A stretch of 64,000 nucleotides of DNA from an uncultured Bacilli bacterium (GCA_934140155.1 CAKPBC010000009.1:5348-69347), one strand, 5' to 3'. Positions 51,051 to 60,428 are shown, counted from the stretch's first letter. Numbers and translations are program-made. Notes: generated from the letters alone by a model not told the origin.

Positions 51051-53186
51051 ATGGTCTATAAAATCTTGTCTATTGTTTTCTTAATATGCATATTAAGCGT
51101 ATTATTTATTACTATTTATAATGTAATTAAAAAGAGAAAACTTGTTTCAAAAAATAATATCACAATGCTTCTCCCAGCATTTTTGATTTTATATTTTATG
51201 TATGTAACCGCAAGTATTTATGGAAAAAGTACAAGTGGGAATAAATTAGATGTGTTTTTCTATTTTTCTTTAATTAAAGACACATTAGAAGCTTTTGCAT
51301 TTAAATCAAATTCTTCTTTAGCGCGTCCTTTATTTGAAAGTTCACTTATTTGGAAATTTGATTTTATATTAGTCTTATTATTATGTTCATTAACAACAGT
51401 CTTAACAGTTTTAGTTGTAGCAACTAATAAATCACAAAATAATCATAAAATCAATAAAATTCTTAAGCAAAATGGTGATATTGTTATTGGCTATAGTAAA
51501 TCAGCACTTAAATATTTAGAAAATAATAAGAATGCATTTATTATGGATCGTAAAATTGATTATAAAACTTATTCAGATTTGGTTAATAAAAATATTCTTA
51601 TTAAACGTGGTAAAGTTACATCTCCTAAGTTTATTAATAAAATTGCTCAAGGTGAACGTCACTTAATATTATTTAAAGATTCCGAGTATTCATATTCTGA
51701 AGTTGTAGAAATCTATAAAGAAATTATTAAAGCAAAAAATCTTAATAAAGATTTGAATAATGCTATTTACTTACATATTGAAGCTGATTGTGATGAAATA
51801 AGAGCACTAACTGATCAATTTAATAAAAATGATGAGCATATGGTTAAATCATATGTTACTTGCTTTAATCGTTATGAACTTATTGCTCGTGAATTTATAA
51901 AAGATTATCCAATGAGCCGATATATTCCACGTGATTTTTATACTAGTAACTTTGCTTTACAAAGTGATAAACAAATTAACGCAATGTTTATAGGATTTGG
52001 TAAAGTTAACTTAGCTTTATTTAAATTAATGGCGATGGAATTCCAATTTGCCAAAGAGGAAAATGGACGTTTTGTTGCTTCTCCAATAAATTATATGGTT
52101 TATGATAACCAAGATCGCTGTCTTAATAATGATGCCTTTTCTATTATTGATTTTGAAATAAATAGCAATTATAAAAATAGTGATTTACCAAAACCAGAAA
52201 AGATTTGTAACTTAGCACATCAAAAAAAAGATGTATATTCTCCTAAAATTAAAAAAGAGCTATTAAAAATGATTAATGACAATTCTTATACATATATTGT
52301 TGTTTCTTTAGCCAGTGATTTAGAAAATTTGGGTTACGCTAATAACTTGATTAATTTCTTAGGTGATTTACCAAATTATAAAGTATTTGTAAGAATTAAA
52401 GGCGATACGTTATATAAGAATCAACAAGAAGATTCTCGCCTTGTATATTTTGGAAAAGAAGGTATGGAATTTATGCATTCGGCAATTGTAAATGAAGATA
52501 TTATTAAAATTGCACAAATTACCAATGGCAAATATAACTCATTATCTCCTTTACCAAAAGATCAATTATATGGTTGGGAAGCACAACTTCCTATTAAACA
52601 ATATGCAAGTATTTATCGAACATTAAATCTTCCATTTGCTTTAAATTTAATTGGATTTGATATTGCTAAAAAAGACAATATCAAAAAAGGCTATGTAGAA
52701 GTAACCGAAGAAGAATATTTTAAAATATACAATCATACAAATAATGAAAGTCTAAAATATGAAGATTATTTTAAACTCAGTGTAGCTAATATGTTGGCAT
52801 TTATTGAACATAGTCGTTGGAATGCTCATTATTTATTATCAGGTTATAAGGTAATGAATTTTAAAGAATTTGCACCTAAAGATGGAAGTGGAAGAAAAAA
52901 TCATCAATCTCATGGTAATTTTAAAAAACATGCTTGTTTAACCACTTACTATGAAGGCTTAGATAAATTAATTAAAAAAATGTATTTAATGGATAAATAT
53001 GGCGAAGATTATGCAAACAAGAAAGTTAGCAAAACTGATATTAAATCAAAAGAATTTATGGATGATGCGATGATTTATTATTATGATTTCTTGTTTATGG
53101 ATGATTTATATAAGAACTTAGCAAATGCGCCAATAAAAATCATAAAAAAGGAACCAAAAAAAGAAGAAGTAAAAGAGAAAAAATAA
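51051..53186 (+). CDS. Membrane protein with NAD-binding (RCK/TrkA-N-like) region and RyR-type domain
   Basis: 711 residues. Three N-terminal helices (about 1-25, 38-60, 98-122) are followed by two Rossmann-like regions: DIVIGYSKSALKYLENNKNA (about 140) and INAMFIGFGKVNLALFKLM (about 308), the latter with the G-x-G-x-x typical of dinucleotide-binding domains. Near the C terminus FIEHSRWNAHYLLSGYKV and KKHACLTTYYEGLDKLIKK match the bacterial RyR pattern (E-H-x-R-W ... H-x-x-L). A Lys/Glu tail ends the protein. AAGGAGAG is eight bases before ATG 51051; the ATG at 51045 is too close to it. It leads a cluster with DUF1538 and PII genes, suggesting a nucleotide- or NAD-sensing transport role (inference). 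Confidence 0.75.
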   Translation: MVYKILSIVFLICILSVLFITIYNVIKKRKLVSKNNITMLLPAFLILYFMYVTASIYGKSTSGNKLDVFFYFSLIKDTLEAFAFKSNSSLARPLFESSLIWKFDFILVLLLCSLTTVLTVLVVATNKSQNNHKINKILKQNGDIVIGYSKSALKYLENNKNAFIMDRKIDYKTYSDLVNKNILIKRGKVTSPKFINKIAQGERHLILFKDSEYSYSEVVEIYKEIIKAKNLNKDLNNAIYLHIEADCDEIRALTDQFNKNDEHMVKSYVTCFNRYELIAREFIKDYPMSRYIPRDFYTSNFALQSDKQINAMFIGFGKVNLALFKLMAMEFQFAKEENGRFVASPINYMVYDNQDRCLNNDAFSIIDFEINSNYKNSDLPKPEKICNLAHQKKDVYSPKIKKELLKMINDNSYTYIVVSLASDLENLGYANNLINFLGDLPNYKVFVRIKGDTLYKNQQEDSRLVYFGKEGMEFMHSAIVNEDIIKIAQITNGKYNSLSPLPKDQLYGWEAQLPIKQYASIYRTLNLPFALNLIGFDIAKKDNIKKGYVEVTEEEYFKIYNHTNNESLKYEDYFKLSVANMLAFIEHSRWNAHYLLSGYKVMNFKEFAPKDGSGRKNHQSHGNFKKHACLTTYYEGLDKLIKKMYLMDKYGEDYANKKVSKTDIKSKEFMDDAMIYYYDFLFMDDLYKNLANAPIKIIKKEPKKEEVKEKK

Positions 53187-53277
53187 ACAATCTAAATTTC
53201 AGTGTTTAATTTTAAAATTAAAACATTGCGGTATGTATTATATTTGATAAAATAAGCAAAAAAAGGAGGACAAAATA

Positions 53278-54810
53278 TTGATACAATTGTTAGGAAAAAT
53301 TAAAGAAGCATTAATTTCCGTATTACCAATTACGTTAATCGTAGTGATACTAAACTTTACCCCTTTAGTTAATCTTTCTACTTATGAAATGATTGTATTT
53401 CTAGTATCAGCGTTATTATTAATTATTGGAATCGGATTATTCAATTTAGGAGCCGATATGGCTATGACTCCAATGGGGGAAAAAGTCGGATCAGGTTTAA
53501 CAAAAAGTAAGAGTTTACCCGTAGTTTTAATTATTTGTTTTCTATTAGGATTATTAATAACTATCGCTGAACCTGATTTAATGGTTTTAGCTTCATATGT
53601 TAAAAGTATTGTCTCTGCACCATTACTAATTGGATTAGTGGGATTTGGTGTAGCAATGTTTTTAGTAGTTGCTGTTATAAGAATGACTGGTAAAAATGAT
53701 TTATCTTCGATTCTTATGTATTTATATATGGTGTTATTTGCTTTAGCATCAATTGTAATGGCACGTGGAAATGGTGATTTATTAGCGTTAGCGTTTGACT
53801 CTGGTGGCGTTACTACTGGGCCAATTACTGTTCCATTTATTATGGCACTTGGTGTTGGATTTGCTTCCGTGTTAAGTGGCAAAAAGAGTTCAGAAAATAG
53901 CTTTGGTGTTGTAGCATTATGTTCAATTGGACCAATTCTTGCTGTATTAGTATTAGGAATATTTAACACCAAAACTATTAATTATGTTCCAGAAGATTTC
54001 TCATTAAGCAGTAATTTGTTATCAGTAATTGGAGAGACTTTATGGAGTGTTACAAAAGAAGTAACAATTGCATTAGGAATGGTCGTAATTTTCTTCTTTA
54101 TTATTCAAGGAATTTGTTTAAAATTGCCGAAGAAAAAATTAGTGCAAATTGGTGTTGGTATTGTTTATACATATTTAGGCTTAATTATTTTCTTAACATC
54201 AGTTAATATTGGTTTTAAAAATGTTGGTTATAAAATAGGTGAACAACTAGCTACCTCTCATCCAACCTTATTAGCGGTATTTGGCTTTATTATTGGTTTA
54301 GTTGTCGTTTTAGCAGAACCGGCAGTTCACGTTTTAAATAAACAAGTTGAAGAAGTAACCGATGGACAAATTAAAAAGCGCTCAATGTTAATTGCTTTAT
54401 CAGTAGGTGTTGGTATTTCAATTTGTTTATCAGTAATTAGAATAATTTATAATTTTTCAATTCTTTATTATTTGATTCCAGGTTATTTAATTTCTTTAGG
54501 ATTATCATTCTTTGTTCCTAAAATTTATACTGCTATCGCGTTTGACTCAGGTGGTGTTGCCTCTGGACCACTTACCTCAACATTTATCTTACCATTTGCA
54601 ATTGGCGCTTGTATGGCATTAAATGGTGAAAGTGGAGCCGCTAAAGTACTGACGGATGCGTTTGGTATTGTGGCAATGGTTGCTATGACTCCACTCATTA
54701 CTATTCAATTATTAGGTTTTAAATCAGTTATTACTAATAAATTAAAAGAAAAGATTGCAATGCATCGAATCTTAGATGCTGATGATGAGCAAATCATCGA
54801 TTTTGAATAG
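53278..54810 (+). CDS. DUF1538 membrane protein (duplicated transporter-like)
   Basis: 510 residues and about twelve to fourteen helices. Two halves repeat the DUF1538 hallmark: FDSGGVTTGPITVPFIMALG in the first and FDSGGVASGPLTSTFILPFA in the second, each preceded by an 'AEPDLMVLA'/'AEPAVHVLN' element. This is the fold of a duplicated transporter or channel; no substrate is established for the family. The start is probably TTG at 53278, eight to nine bases after AAGGAGGA; no ATG is suitably placed. Two PII-type genes follow 10 bases later, reminiscent of AmtB-GlnK pairing, so PII gating of this protein is a reasonable inference. Confidence 0.88.
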   Translation: MIQLLGKIKEALISVLPITLIVVILNFTPLVNLSTYEMIVFLVSALLLIIGIGLFNLGADMAMTPMGEKVGSGLTKSKSLPVVLIICFLLGLLITIAEPDLMVLASYVKSIVSAPLLIGLVGFGVAMFLVVAVIRMTGKNDLSSILMYLYMVLFALASIVMARGNGDLLALAFDSGGVTTGPITVPFIMALGVGFASVLSGKKSSENSFGVVALCSIGPILAVLVLGIFNTKTINYVPEDFSLSSNLLSVIGETLWSVTKEVTIALGMVVIFFFIIQGICLKLPKKKLVQIGVGIVYTYLGLIIFLTSVNIGFKNVGYKIGEQLATSHPTLLAVFGFIIGLVVVLAEPAVHVLNKQVEEVTDGQIKKRSMLIALSVGVGISICLSVIRIIYNFSILYYLIPGYLISLGLSFFVPKIYTAIAFDSGGVASGPLTSTFILPFAIGACMALNGESGAAKVLTDAFGIVAMVAMTPLITIQLLGFKSVITNKLKEKIAMHRILDADDEQIIDFE

Positions 54811-54820
54811 GAGGGATATT

Positions 54821-55228
54821 ATGAAAAAAGAACTTAAGAATAAAGTAGAAAATAACAAAACAAAAAATATCGCCCCTAAAAAATTAAAACTATTAATTAC
54901 TGTGGTTAATCGAAAAAAAGCTGATTATTACGTTGATTTGTTGCAAGATTTTGAAGCAAATATGCAACTAGTAACTTATGGAAGAGGAACCGCTAATTCG
55001 GAAATGCTCAATATGCTTGGTTTAGCGGATGCTGAAAAAGCCGTGATATTCTCGATTGTTAAAGATGAAAATATTAAGAAAATTTTAGAAACTCTTGAAG
55101 AAAAATTTGCCACTATCCGTGATGGGAAAGGCATTGCTTATAGTGTTTCATTAAATAGTGTGATTGGTGTTGCTATCTATCAATTTTTAGCAAATAATCG
55201 CCCATTAATTGTGAAGGAGGAAAAATAA
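54821..55228 (+). CDS. PII-type signalling protein (first of pair)
   Basis: 135 residues. After a Lys/Asn-rich N-terminal extension (about 25 residues) comes a ferredoxin-like PII domain: KLKLLITVVNRKKADYYVDL, LVTYGRGTANSEMLNMLGL, KAVIFSIVKDENIKKILETL, and the nucleotide-loop GKGIAYSVSLNSV. The classical T-loop Tyr-uridylylation segment is absent, so it is an atypical PII. It starts at ATG 54821 after AGGAGGG. It sits between the DUF1538 gene and a second PII gene and would be expected to bind ATP/ADP or another nucleotide and contact the membrane protein. Confidence 0.85.
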   Translation: MKKELKNKVENNKTKNIAPKKLKLLITVVNRKKADYYVDLLQDFEANMQLVTYGRGTANSEMLNMLGLADAEKAVIFSIVKDENIKKILETLEEKFATIRDGKGIAYSVSLNSVIGVAIYQFLANNRPLIVKEEK

Positions 55229-55567
55229 ATGGATTACGAAGTAGTATTTTGTATTGTTAATAATGGCTTTTCTGAAGTAGTTATGGACGTAGCTAAAAAG
55301 ATTGGTGCACGTGGTGGTACTATATTAAGAGCACGTGGAACCGCAAATAAAGAATCTGAAAATATTTTTAATATTACGATTCACCCAGAAAAAGAAATTG
55401 TTATGATTTTAATTCCTTGTGATTTAAAAGCAGATTTATTACATGCTTTATATCAAAATGTAGGTTTAGAAACTCCAGGACAAGGTATTGCCTTTACTTT
55501 ACCAGTTGATGATGTAGTAGGTATTGTAAATAATGATACTATAAAAAAGGCTGAAGCGAATAAATAA
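55229..55567 (+). CDS. PII-type signalling protein (second of pair)
   Basis: 112 residues, the length of GlnB/GlnK. Core motifs are VVFCIVNNGFSEVVMDVAKK, GARGGTILRARGTANKES, EKEIVMILIPCDLKADLLHA and the nucleotide-loop PGQGIAFTLPVDDVVG. The TxxxxRGTA block corresponds to the base of the T-loop, with a Glu/Ser loop in place of the Tyr of uridylylated PII. The ATG begins immediately after the stop of the first PII gene, so both are translated together. The pair differs in sequence, suggesting a heteromeric or two-signal arrangement (inference). Confidence 0.88.
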   Translation: MDYEVVFCIVNNGFSEVVMDVAKKIGARGGTILRARGTANKESENIFNITIHPEKEIVMILIPCDLKADLLHALYQNVGLETPGQGIAFTLPVDDVVGIVNNDTIKKAEANK

Positions 55568-55637
55568 ATATTAAGTGTGTTAATAATAAAATTTGGATTA
55601 TAATATAAGAGATGTTTAAATTTTAGGCGGTGATTTT

Positions 55638-56522
55638 ATGAAAAAGCAAATCGGATTAATGATGTTTATTTTGCTTTTAGTTAGCTGTGAAACTGGATCA
55701 AGTTTACCTTTATCAAATAGTTCTTCCGCTAGTAATAGTAATGTAATTTCCACTAGCGATAATACATCTATTAGTGATAATAAACCATCTGCTAGCATTA
55801 GTGAATCAACTAGCACAAAGCCATCTACTAGTACAAAACCATCAACGAGTAGTAGTGTTTCTTCTAGTAGCAAGCCTTCTACTAGTACAAAACCATCAAC
55901 GAGTAATAGTGTTTCTCCTAGTAGCAAGCCTTCTACAAGTAATAGTAGTTCAGAAAATATGGGAAATTCCATTTATCCAATTCCAGATAATATTAATAAT
56001 AAGTTTACAATTGGTGATATGAATAATAGAACTAAATTATCAACAATGGATCAAGATAGTGTATCGCCTTTATTAAATATGATTTATGGAAGAAACATCG
56101 TAAAAGCAAGTTCAATTAAATATTATAGTAGTAATGATGGTGGCGGAATGAATATGCATACTAATAGTAATTCTACTACCTATTATGGACTTCAAACACA
56201 TATGTTTGAAGATAATTGGTTAAAACTAGAATTAAATATTCATATTGGCACAATGAAAAATAATAACAAAAAGGTTGATAAGGATAAACCGGTTTTTACT
56301 ATTAATGCATACAATGATCAAGGTAAATTGTTGCGAACATATTATAGAGATAACTTTGATATGGGTATGAAAAATCATGATTTAACGATATATTTAAATG
56401 GTGTTGATGTGTCTTATTTAGAGATTTTAAATACAAACTCACCATATAAATCTAGTCAGTGCTATAATTTTGCTGTATTAGGAATTACATTAACAGGATT
56501 TCCTTATGCATATGAAGATTAA
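55638..56522 (+). CDS. Ser/Thr/Lys/Pro-repeat lipoprotein
   Basis: 294 residues. The signal peptide ends in a lipobox (LLLVSC, Cys near 17). A low-complexity stalk (about 20-110) is built from Ser, Thr, Lys and Pro and includes a tandem 18-residue unit of the type STSTKPSTSSSVSSSSKP encoded by two 54-bp repeats. The rest (about 115-294) is a folded beta-rich domain (DQDSVSPLLNMIYGRNIVKA, YYGLQTHMFEDNWLKLELNI, LTIYLNGVDVSYLEI, YNFAVLGITLTGFPYAYED). I do not recognise the domain. It is probably a surface-displayed binding protein on a flexible stalk. Confidence 0.8.
   Translation: MKKQIGLMMFILLLVSCETGSSLPLSNSSSASNSNVISTSDNTSISDNKPSASISESTSTKPSTSTKPSTSSSVSSSSKPSTSTKPSTSNSVSPSSKPSTSNSSSENMGNSIYPIPDNINNKFTIGDMNNRTKLSTMDQDSVSPLLNMIYGRNIVKASSIKYYSSNDGGGMNMHTNSNSTTYYGLQTHMFEDNWLKLELNIHIGTMKNNNKKVDKDKPVFTINAYNDQGKLLRTYYRDNFDMGMKNHDLTIYLNGVDVSYLEILNTNSPYKSSQCYNFAVLGITLTGFPYAYED
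55825..55932 (+). repeat. Two tandem 54-bp repeats in the lipoprotein stalk
   Basis: Units 55825-55878 and 55879-55932 differ at only two or three bases, and each encodes 18 residues of the stalk. Such near-identical in-frame repeats can expand or contract by slippage without breaking the frame. Confidence 0.85.
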
Positions 56523-56542
56523 AAAAATGGAGTGTGATTATT

Positions 56543-57079
56543 ATGAAAAAAATGACATTAACAAATGCAATTGTCGGTGTATTAGTGGGCATAGGCATCA
56601 TTTTACTAGCGTGTCTTGTACCATTATCTGAATTATTAAATAAGATGCTTATTATCTTTGGCGCTATAACAGTTGTTATTAATGCCGTAAACTTATTTAA
56701 TAAGTATGAAAATCCGACTGCCAATATTATTGCTTCAGTGGTTGGTATTATCTTAGGTATATGTATGATTGCTTTTCCGGGCAAAGTAATGAATATCATC
56801 ATTGCGGTTTATTTAATAATTCTTCCATTACTTAAAATATATTATTACAAACTTCCAATGGTTCAAGATGATATTATTAAAATAGTGGTTGGCATATTAT
56901 TCCTAGTGTTCTTACCGATTTCAGTTAACATTGCTGATGAAGTTATGAAAATAATCCTTATTGTAATAGGTGCATTAGTTATACTTGCTGCCATTAGCGA
57001 TATTGTTTATATTTGTAAGTTTGATAAAAAGTCTCATAATGACAAACATATTGATTATGATTTTAGCGATAAGAAATAA
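56543..57079 (+). CDS. DUF308-like small membrane protein
   Basis: 178 residues and six hydrophobic helices in three hairpin pairs (AIVGVLVGIGIILLACLV, LLIIFGAITVVINAVNLF; ASVVGIILGICMIAFPG, IIIAVYLIILPLLKIYY; IIKIVVGILFLVFLPISV, ILIVIGALVILAAISDIV). The repeated 'vGi.lGi..i..P' pattern matches the short repeats of the DUF308/HdeD group. Function is not established; in enterobacteria HdeD links to acid resistance. GGAGTG precedes ATG 56543; the GTG at 56534 overlaps that site. It follows the Ser/Thr-rich lipoprotein by 20 bases, so they are probably co-transcribed. Confidence 0.75.
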   Translation: MKKMTLTNAIVGVLVGIGIILLACLVPLSELLNKMLIIFGAITVVINAVNLFNKYENPTANIIASVVGIILGICMIAFPGKVMNIIIAVYLIILPLLKIYYYKLPMVQDDIIKIVVGILFLVFLPISVNIADEVMKIILIVIGALVILAAISDIVYICKFDKKSHNDKHIDYDFSDKK

Positions 57080-57103
57080 GAGGTTCAATGAAACCTCTTT
57101 TAT
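57078..57103 (+). terminator. Terminator after the DUF308-like gene
   Basis: AAGAGGTT and AACCTCTT form an 8-bp stem overlapping the stop codon, followed by TTTATTTT. Confidence 0.8.
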
Positions 57104-57154
57104 TTTGAAATTTATGTAAATATATTGCAAATAATTAGCATAAATTATAAAATT

Positions 57155-57175
57155 AACTAACCTAGTTAGGTAGTT
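57155..57175 (+). promoter_or_regulatory. Candidate MarR operator before the regulator-transporter operon
   Basis: Near-palindrome with outer arms AACTA/TAGTT and inner arms CCTA/TAGG around GT; one extra A breaks symmetry. It lies at the expected transcript start, downstream of TATAAA at 57146-57151, and 15 bases before the MarR start codon. Confidence 0.55.
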
Positions 57176-57190
57176 TAAAGGAGTGATACG

Positions 57191-57607
57191 ATGAATGAGC
57201 AAGAAGTAATAAAAATTATTCAAGAATTTAAAGAAACATATCCGAAAGATTTCTTTAAAATTTTAGATAAAAATGCTTGCGGTATAAGCTTTGTTTTAAA
57301 TTATTTATCTAGTCATAATGAAGAATGCTATTCCAAAGATATTTGCCTTGAATCCGGCTTATCTAGTGCTCGAGTTGCAGTTTTATTAAAGAAAATGGAA
57401 GCAAAAGATTTGATTAAAAAAAGTGACTCAAAGGATGATGGAAGATTTACGATAATTCGTTTAACTAGTAACGGAAGAAAAGAAATTGAAAAAATGCGAA
57501 ATGAGTCATTAAAAAGAGCAAATAAAGTTATAGAAAAAGTTGGAATAGAAGATATTAAAGAATTTATGCGTATATCTAAAAAAATTACGCAAGCCATAAA
57601 AGAGTAG
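57191..57607 (+). CDS. MarR-family transcriptional regulator
   Basis: 138 residues. Winged-helix core: YSKDICLESGLSSARVAVLL (helix-turn-helix with recognition helix), KKMEAKDLIKKSDSKDDGRF and TIIRLTSNGRKEIEKM (wing and following helix). N- and C-terminal helices would form the dimer interface. The fused ABC transporter gene starts 10 bases after the stop, so the regulator most likely controls its own operon through the near-palindrome just upstream. Its ligand would be a compound exported or sensed by that transporter. A GGAG ribosome site precedes the ATG. Confidence 0.88.
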   Translation: MNEQEVIKIIQEFKETYPKDFFKILDKNACGISFVLNYLSSHNEECYSKDICLESGLSSARVAVLLKKMEAKDLIKKSDSKDDGRFTIIRLTSNGRKEIEKMRNESLKRANKVIEKVGIEDIKEFMRISKKITQAIKE

Positions 57608-57617
57608 GAGGGATAAT

Positions 57618-60380
57618 ATGTTATCATTACAAAACATTTCGAAAGAATATTATATTGGAAAAAAAGGAACACCAACATATCAAGTAGTTCAAGCTTTAAA
57701 AGATGTTTCAATTAATTTTCGTAAGCATGAATTTGTTGCTATTTTAGGGCAATCAGGATGCGGTAAAACAACTTTACTTAATATTATTGGTGGACTAGAT
57801 AAATATACAAGTGGTGATTTAAAAATCAATAATAAATCAACAAAAGAATTTAAAGACCGTGATTGGGATAATTATCGTAATCATTCAATTGGTTTTGTTT
57901 TCCAATCTTATAATCTTATCCCACATTTAAGTATATTAGCCAATGTTGAATTAGCGTTAACATTATCCGGAGTTAGCAAAGAAGAACGTAAGAAAAAAGC
58001 TATAGAAGCTTTAACTAAAGTAGGACTAAAAGATAAAATTTATTCTAAACCGAATCAATTAAGCGGCGGACAAATGCAAAGAGTGGCTATTGCTCGTGCT
58101 TTAGTAAATGACCCAGAAATCATTTTAGCGGATGAACCAACTGGGGCTCTTGATTCTGCAACTAGTGTACAAGTAATGGACTTATTAAAAGAAATTTCTC
58201 AAAATAAACTAATCATTATGGTTACTCATAATCCAGAATTAGCTAAATTATACGCTACAAGAACAATTGAATTATTTGATGGTAAAGTTAAATCTGATAG
58301 TAATCCATTAGTTAGAATGCCGCCAATTAAAGAAAAGAAGACTCAAGGCAAACGACCACATATGTCTTTCTTTACTGCTTTAAGTTTATCTATTCGGAAC
58401 TTATTAACAAAGAAAGCGCGTACTTTCTTGGTATCTTTTGCTGGATCAATAGGCATTATTGGAATTGCCGCAATATTATCAATGTCTAGCGGTTTCCAAG
58501 CTTATATTGATCGCGTTCAAGAAGAAACACTATCCTCTTATCCGATTTCCTTAACATCAGAAACGAATGATATGACTAGTTTAATTGAGATGTTTACTAA
58601 AGTAGATGAAGATCCAGATCATGAATTTGATGCAGTTTATTCTAATAACATAATGTCAAAATTACGTGCAGCAATGCAAGATTCAATTCGTGTCAATAAT
58701 TTAAAAGCATTTAAAGAATATCTAGAAACTGATGCAACAGTTTCTGAAACTATTAGCAATACGAATATCAAATATTATTACAATTTAGATATTCAAATGT
58801 ATAAAAGTGATAATCATGATAAAACACTATCAATAGATCCAATGGGTTCATCAAGTAATGTTATGTATTCTTCAATGGAAACATGGTCACAAATGATTGA
58901 TAATGATGATTTAATTAAGAAACAATATGAAATTGTTGAAGGAGCTTTACCAACTAAATATGATGAAATTGCTATTGTGTTAAATGAAAATAACGAAGTT
59001 ACGGATTTAACACTTTATACACTTGGTTTAATCACTAATGAACAATATCAAGAATTAATTCGTAATCCTAATGCACCATCGATTAAAATTAGTTATGAAA
59101 CTATTATGAATACTAAATATGTCATGTTCCCTAATTCTGACTATTACAAAATGAATGGTAATAAAGCTGATAATATGCGTAATGATAAAGATTATTTAGA
59201 AGCTGTGTTTAACAATAATAAACGTGTTATTAATTTAAAGGTCAGTGGAATTATTAAACCTAAAAAAGAATCAGTAGGAAAAGCAATATCGGGTACTGTG
59301 GCTTACCGCTCGAGCTTAATTACTAATATGATAGGACGTATTAATGATTCGGAAGTAGTGAAGTATCAAAAAGAACATCCAACCATTAATGTTTTTACAG
59401 GTAATGAGTTTACAAATAGAGAATATAATAAGGTAGATGTTATCAATTATTTGGAAACTATTATCGATGATGAAAGTAAAAAGAGTAGTTACGCTAATTA
59501 CATTTATGATGGATTAGGTAGAGACTATATAAATTTATTTGAAAGTAATGATGAAAGCAAAGTAAAAACAACTTTAGCAGTTCTTATTTATGGCTCAAAA
59601 ATGTTTGATACTTATCAAGAATCAATGGAATACGCTAATAAATTATATGACATGTATGTATTAGGTAAAACAGATTCTACATATACTGATAAATTGATTG
59701 AAATATTAGTTACTTCAACTTTAAAAACTCAACTTGATGATTATTATGATAAAGAATCTTACGAAAAAAATTTAAAAACATTAGGTGTTTGTGATTTATC
59801 TTCTCCATCAAGAATTGATTTATATGCTTATGATTTTGCTAATAAAGAAGCAATTATTAAAATGATTGATGAATATAATGAAAATTCTAAAATTGCATTG
59901 GGTAATGATGAAAATGTCTTAAATTATACTGATTATGTCGGCTTAATTATGTCGAGTGTTTCAATGATTATTGATATTATTTCCATTGTGTTAATTGTAT
60001 TTGTTTCTATTTCATTAGTTGTATCTTCAATTATGATTGGTGTAATAACTTATATCTCAGTATTAGAGCGAATAAAAGAAATTGGTATATTACGCGCAAT
60101 TGGTGCATCCAAACGTGATATTAAACGTGTATTTACCGCTGAATCAATCTCTATTGGTTTCTTCTCAGGAGCGATTGGTATAATTGTTACGGCACTAATT
60201 ATTATCCCTGCTAATATCATCTTAAAAGGATTAACAGATATTTCAAACTTAGCTGTCTTACCAATTGGAGGAGCGATTATATTAATTGCTATATCGATGT
60301 TAATGACTTTAATTGCCGGATTAATTCCAGCACAAATTGCTAGTAAAAAAGATCCAGTTGTAGCATTAAGAACTGAATAA
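57618..60380 (+). CDS. Fused ABC transporter: MacB-type ATPase plus FtsX permease
   Basis: 920 residues. The ATPase (1-235) has Walker A GQSGCGKTT, Q-loop FVFQSYNLIP, signature LSGGQMQRVA, Walker B IILADEPTGALDS and switch His in MVTHNP. A linker leads to the permease: one helix (about 270-295, FAGSIGIIGIAAILSMSSGF), a ~480-residue extracellular domain, and three C-terminal helices (about 780-910) with the FtsX family segment SVLERIKEIGILRAIGASKR. The single-polypeptide order equals MacB, but no MacA or TolC partner is present, as expected for a Gram-positive cell. Family members give resistance to antimicrobial peptides or macrolides, or export peptides; which applies here is unknown. It is controlled by the preceding MarR gene. 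Confidence 0.92.
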   Translation: MLSLQNISKEYYIGKKGTPTYQVVQALKDVSINFRKHEFVAILGQSGCGKTTLLNIIGGLDKYTSGDLKINNKSTKEFKDRDWDNYRNHSIGFVFQSYNLIPHLSILANVELALTLSGVSKEERKKKAIEALTKVGLKDKIYSKPNQLSGGQMQRVAIARALVNDPEIILADEPTGALDSATSVQVMDLLKEISQNKLIIMVTHNPELAKLYATRTIELFDGKVKSDSNPLVRMPPIKEKKTQGKRPHMSFFTALSLSIRNLLTKKARTFLVSFAGSIGIIGIAAILSMSSGFQAYIDRVQEETLSSYPISLTSETNDMTSLIEMFTKVDEDPDHEFDAVYSNNIMSKLRAAMQDSIRVNNLKAFKEYLETDATVSETISNTNIKYYYNLDIQMYKSDNHDKTLSIDPMGSSSNVMYSSMETWSQMIDNDDLIKKQYEIVEGALPTKYDEIAIVLNENNEVTDLTLYTLGLITNEQYQELIRNPNAPSIKISYETIMNTKYVMFPNSDYYKMNGNKADNMRNDKDYLEAVFNNNKRVINLKVSGIIKPKKESVGKAISGTVAYRSSLITNMIGRINDSEVVKYQKEHPTINVFTGNEFTNREYNKVDVINYLETIIDDESKKSSYANYIYDGLGRDYINLFESNDESKVKTTLAVLIYGSKMFDTYQESMEYANKLYDMYVLGKTDSTYTDKLIEILVTSTLKTQLDDYYDKESYEKNLKTLGVCDLSSPSRIDLYAYDFANKEAIIKMIDEYNENSKIALGNDENVLNYTDYVGLIMSSVSMIIDIISIVLIVFVSISLVVSSIMIGVITYISVLERIKEIGILRAIGASKRDIKRVFTAESISIGFFSGAIGIIVTALIIIPANIILKGLTDISNLAVLPIGGAIILIAISMLMTLIAGLIPAQIASKKDPVVALRTE

Positions 60381-60428
60381 AAAATTTAATTCAATAGCAT
60401 TGTGCTAAATAAGTTGAAGTATACAAAT

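Noticed and set aside
53382..53972. 196-codon minus-strand frame opposite the DUF1538 gene
   Set aside because: Shadow of a Gly/Ala/Ile/Leu-rich membrane protein; no supporting features.
55616..56022. Overlapping frames on both strands across the lipoprotein repeat
   Set aside because: Products of the tandem repeat being open in other frames; their repetitive Leu/Val/Gln content is not protein-like.
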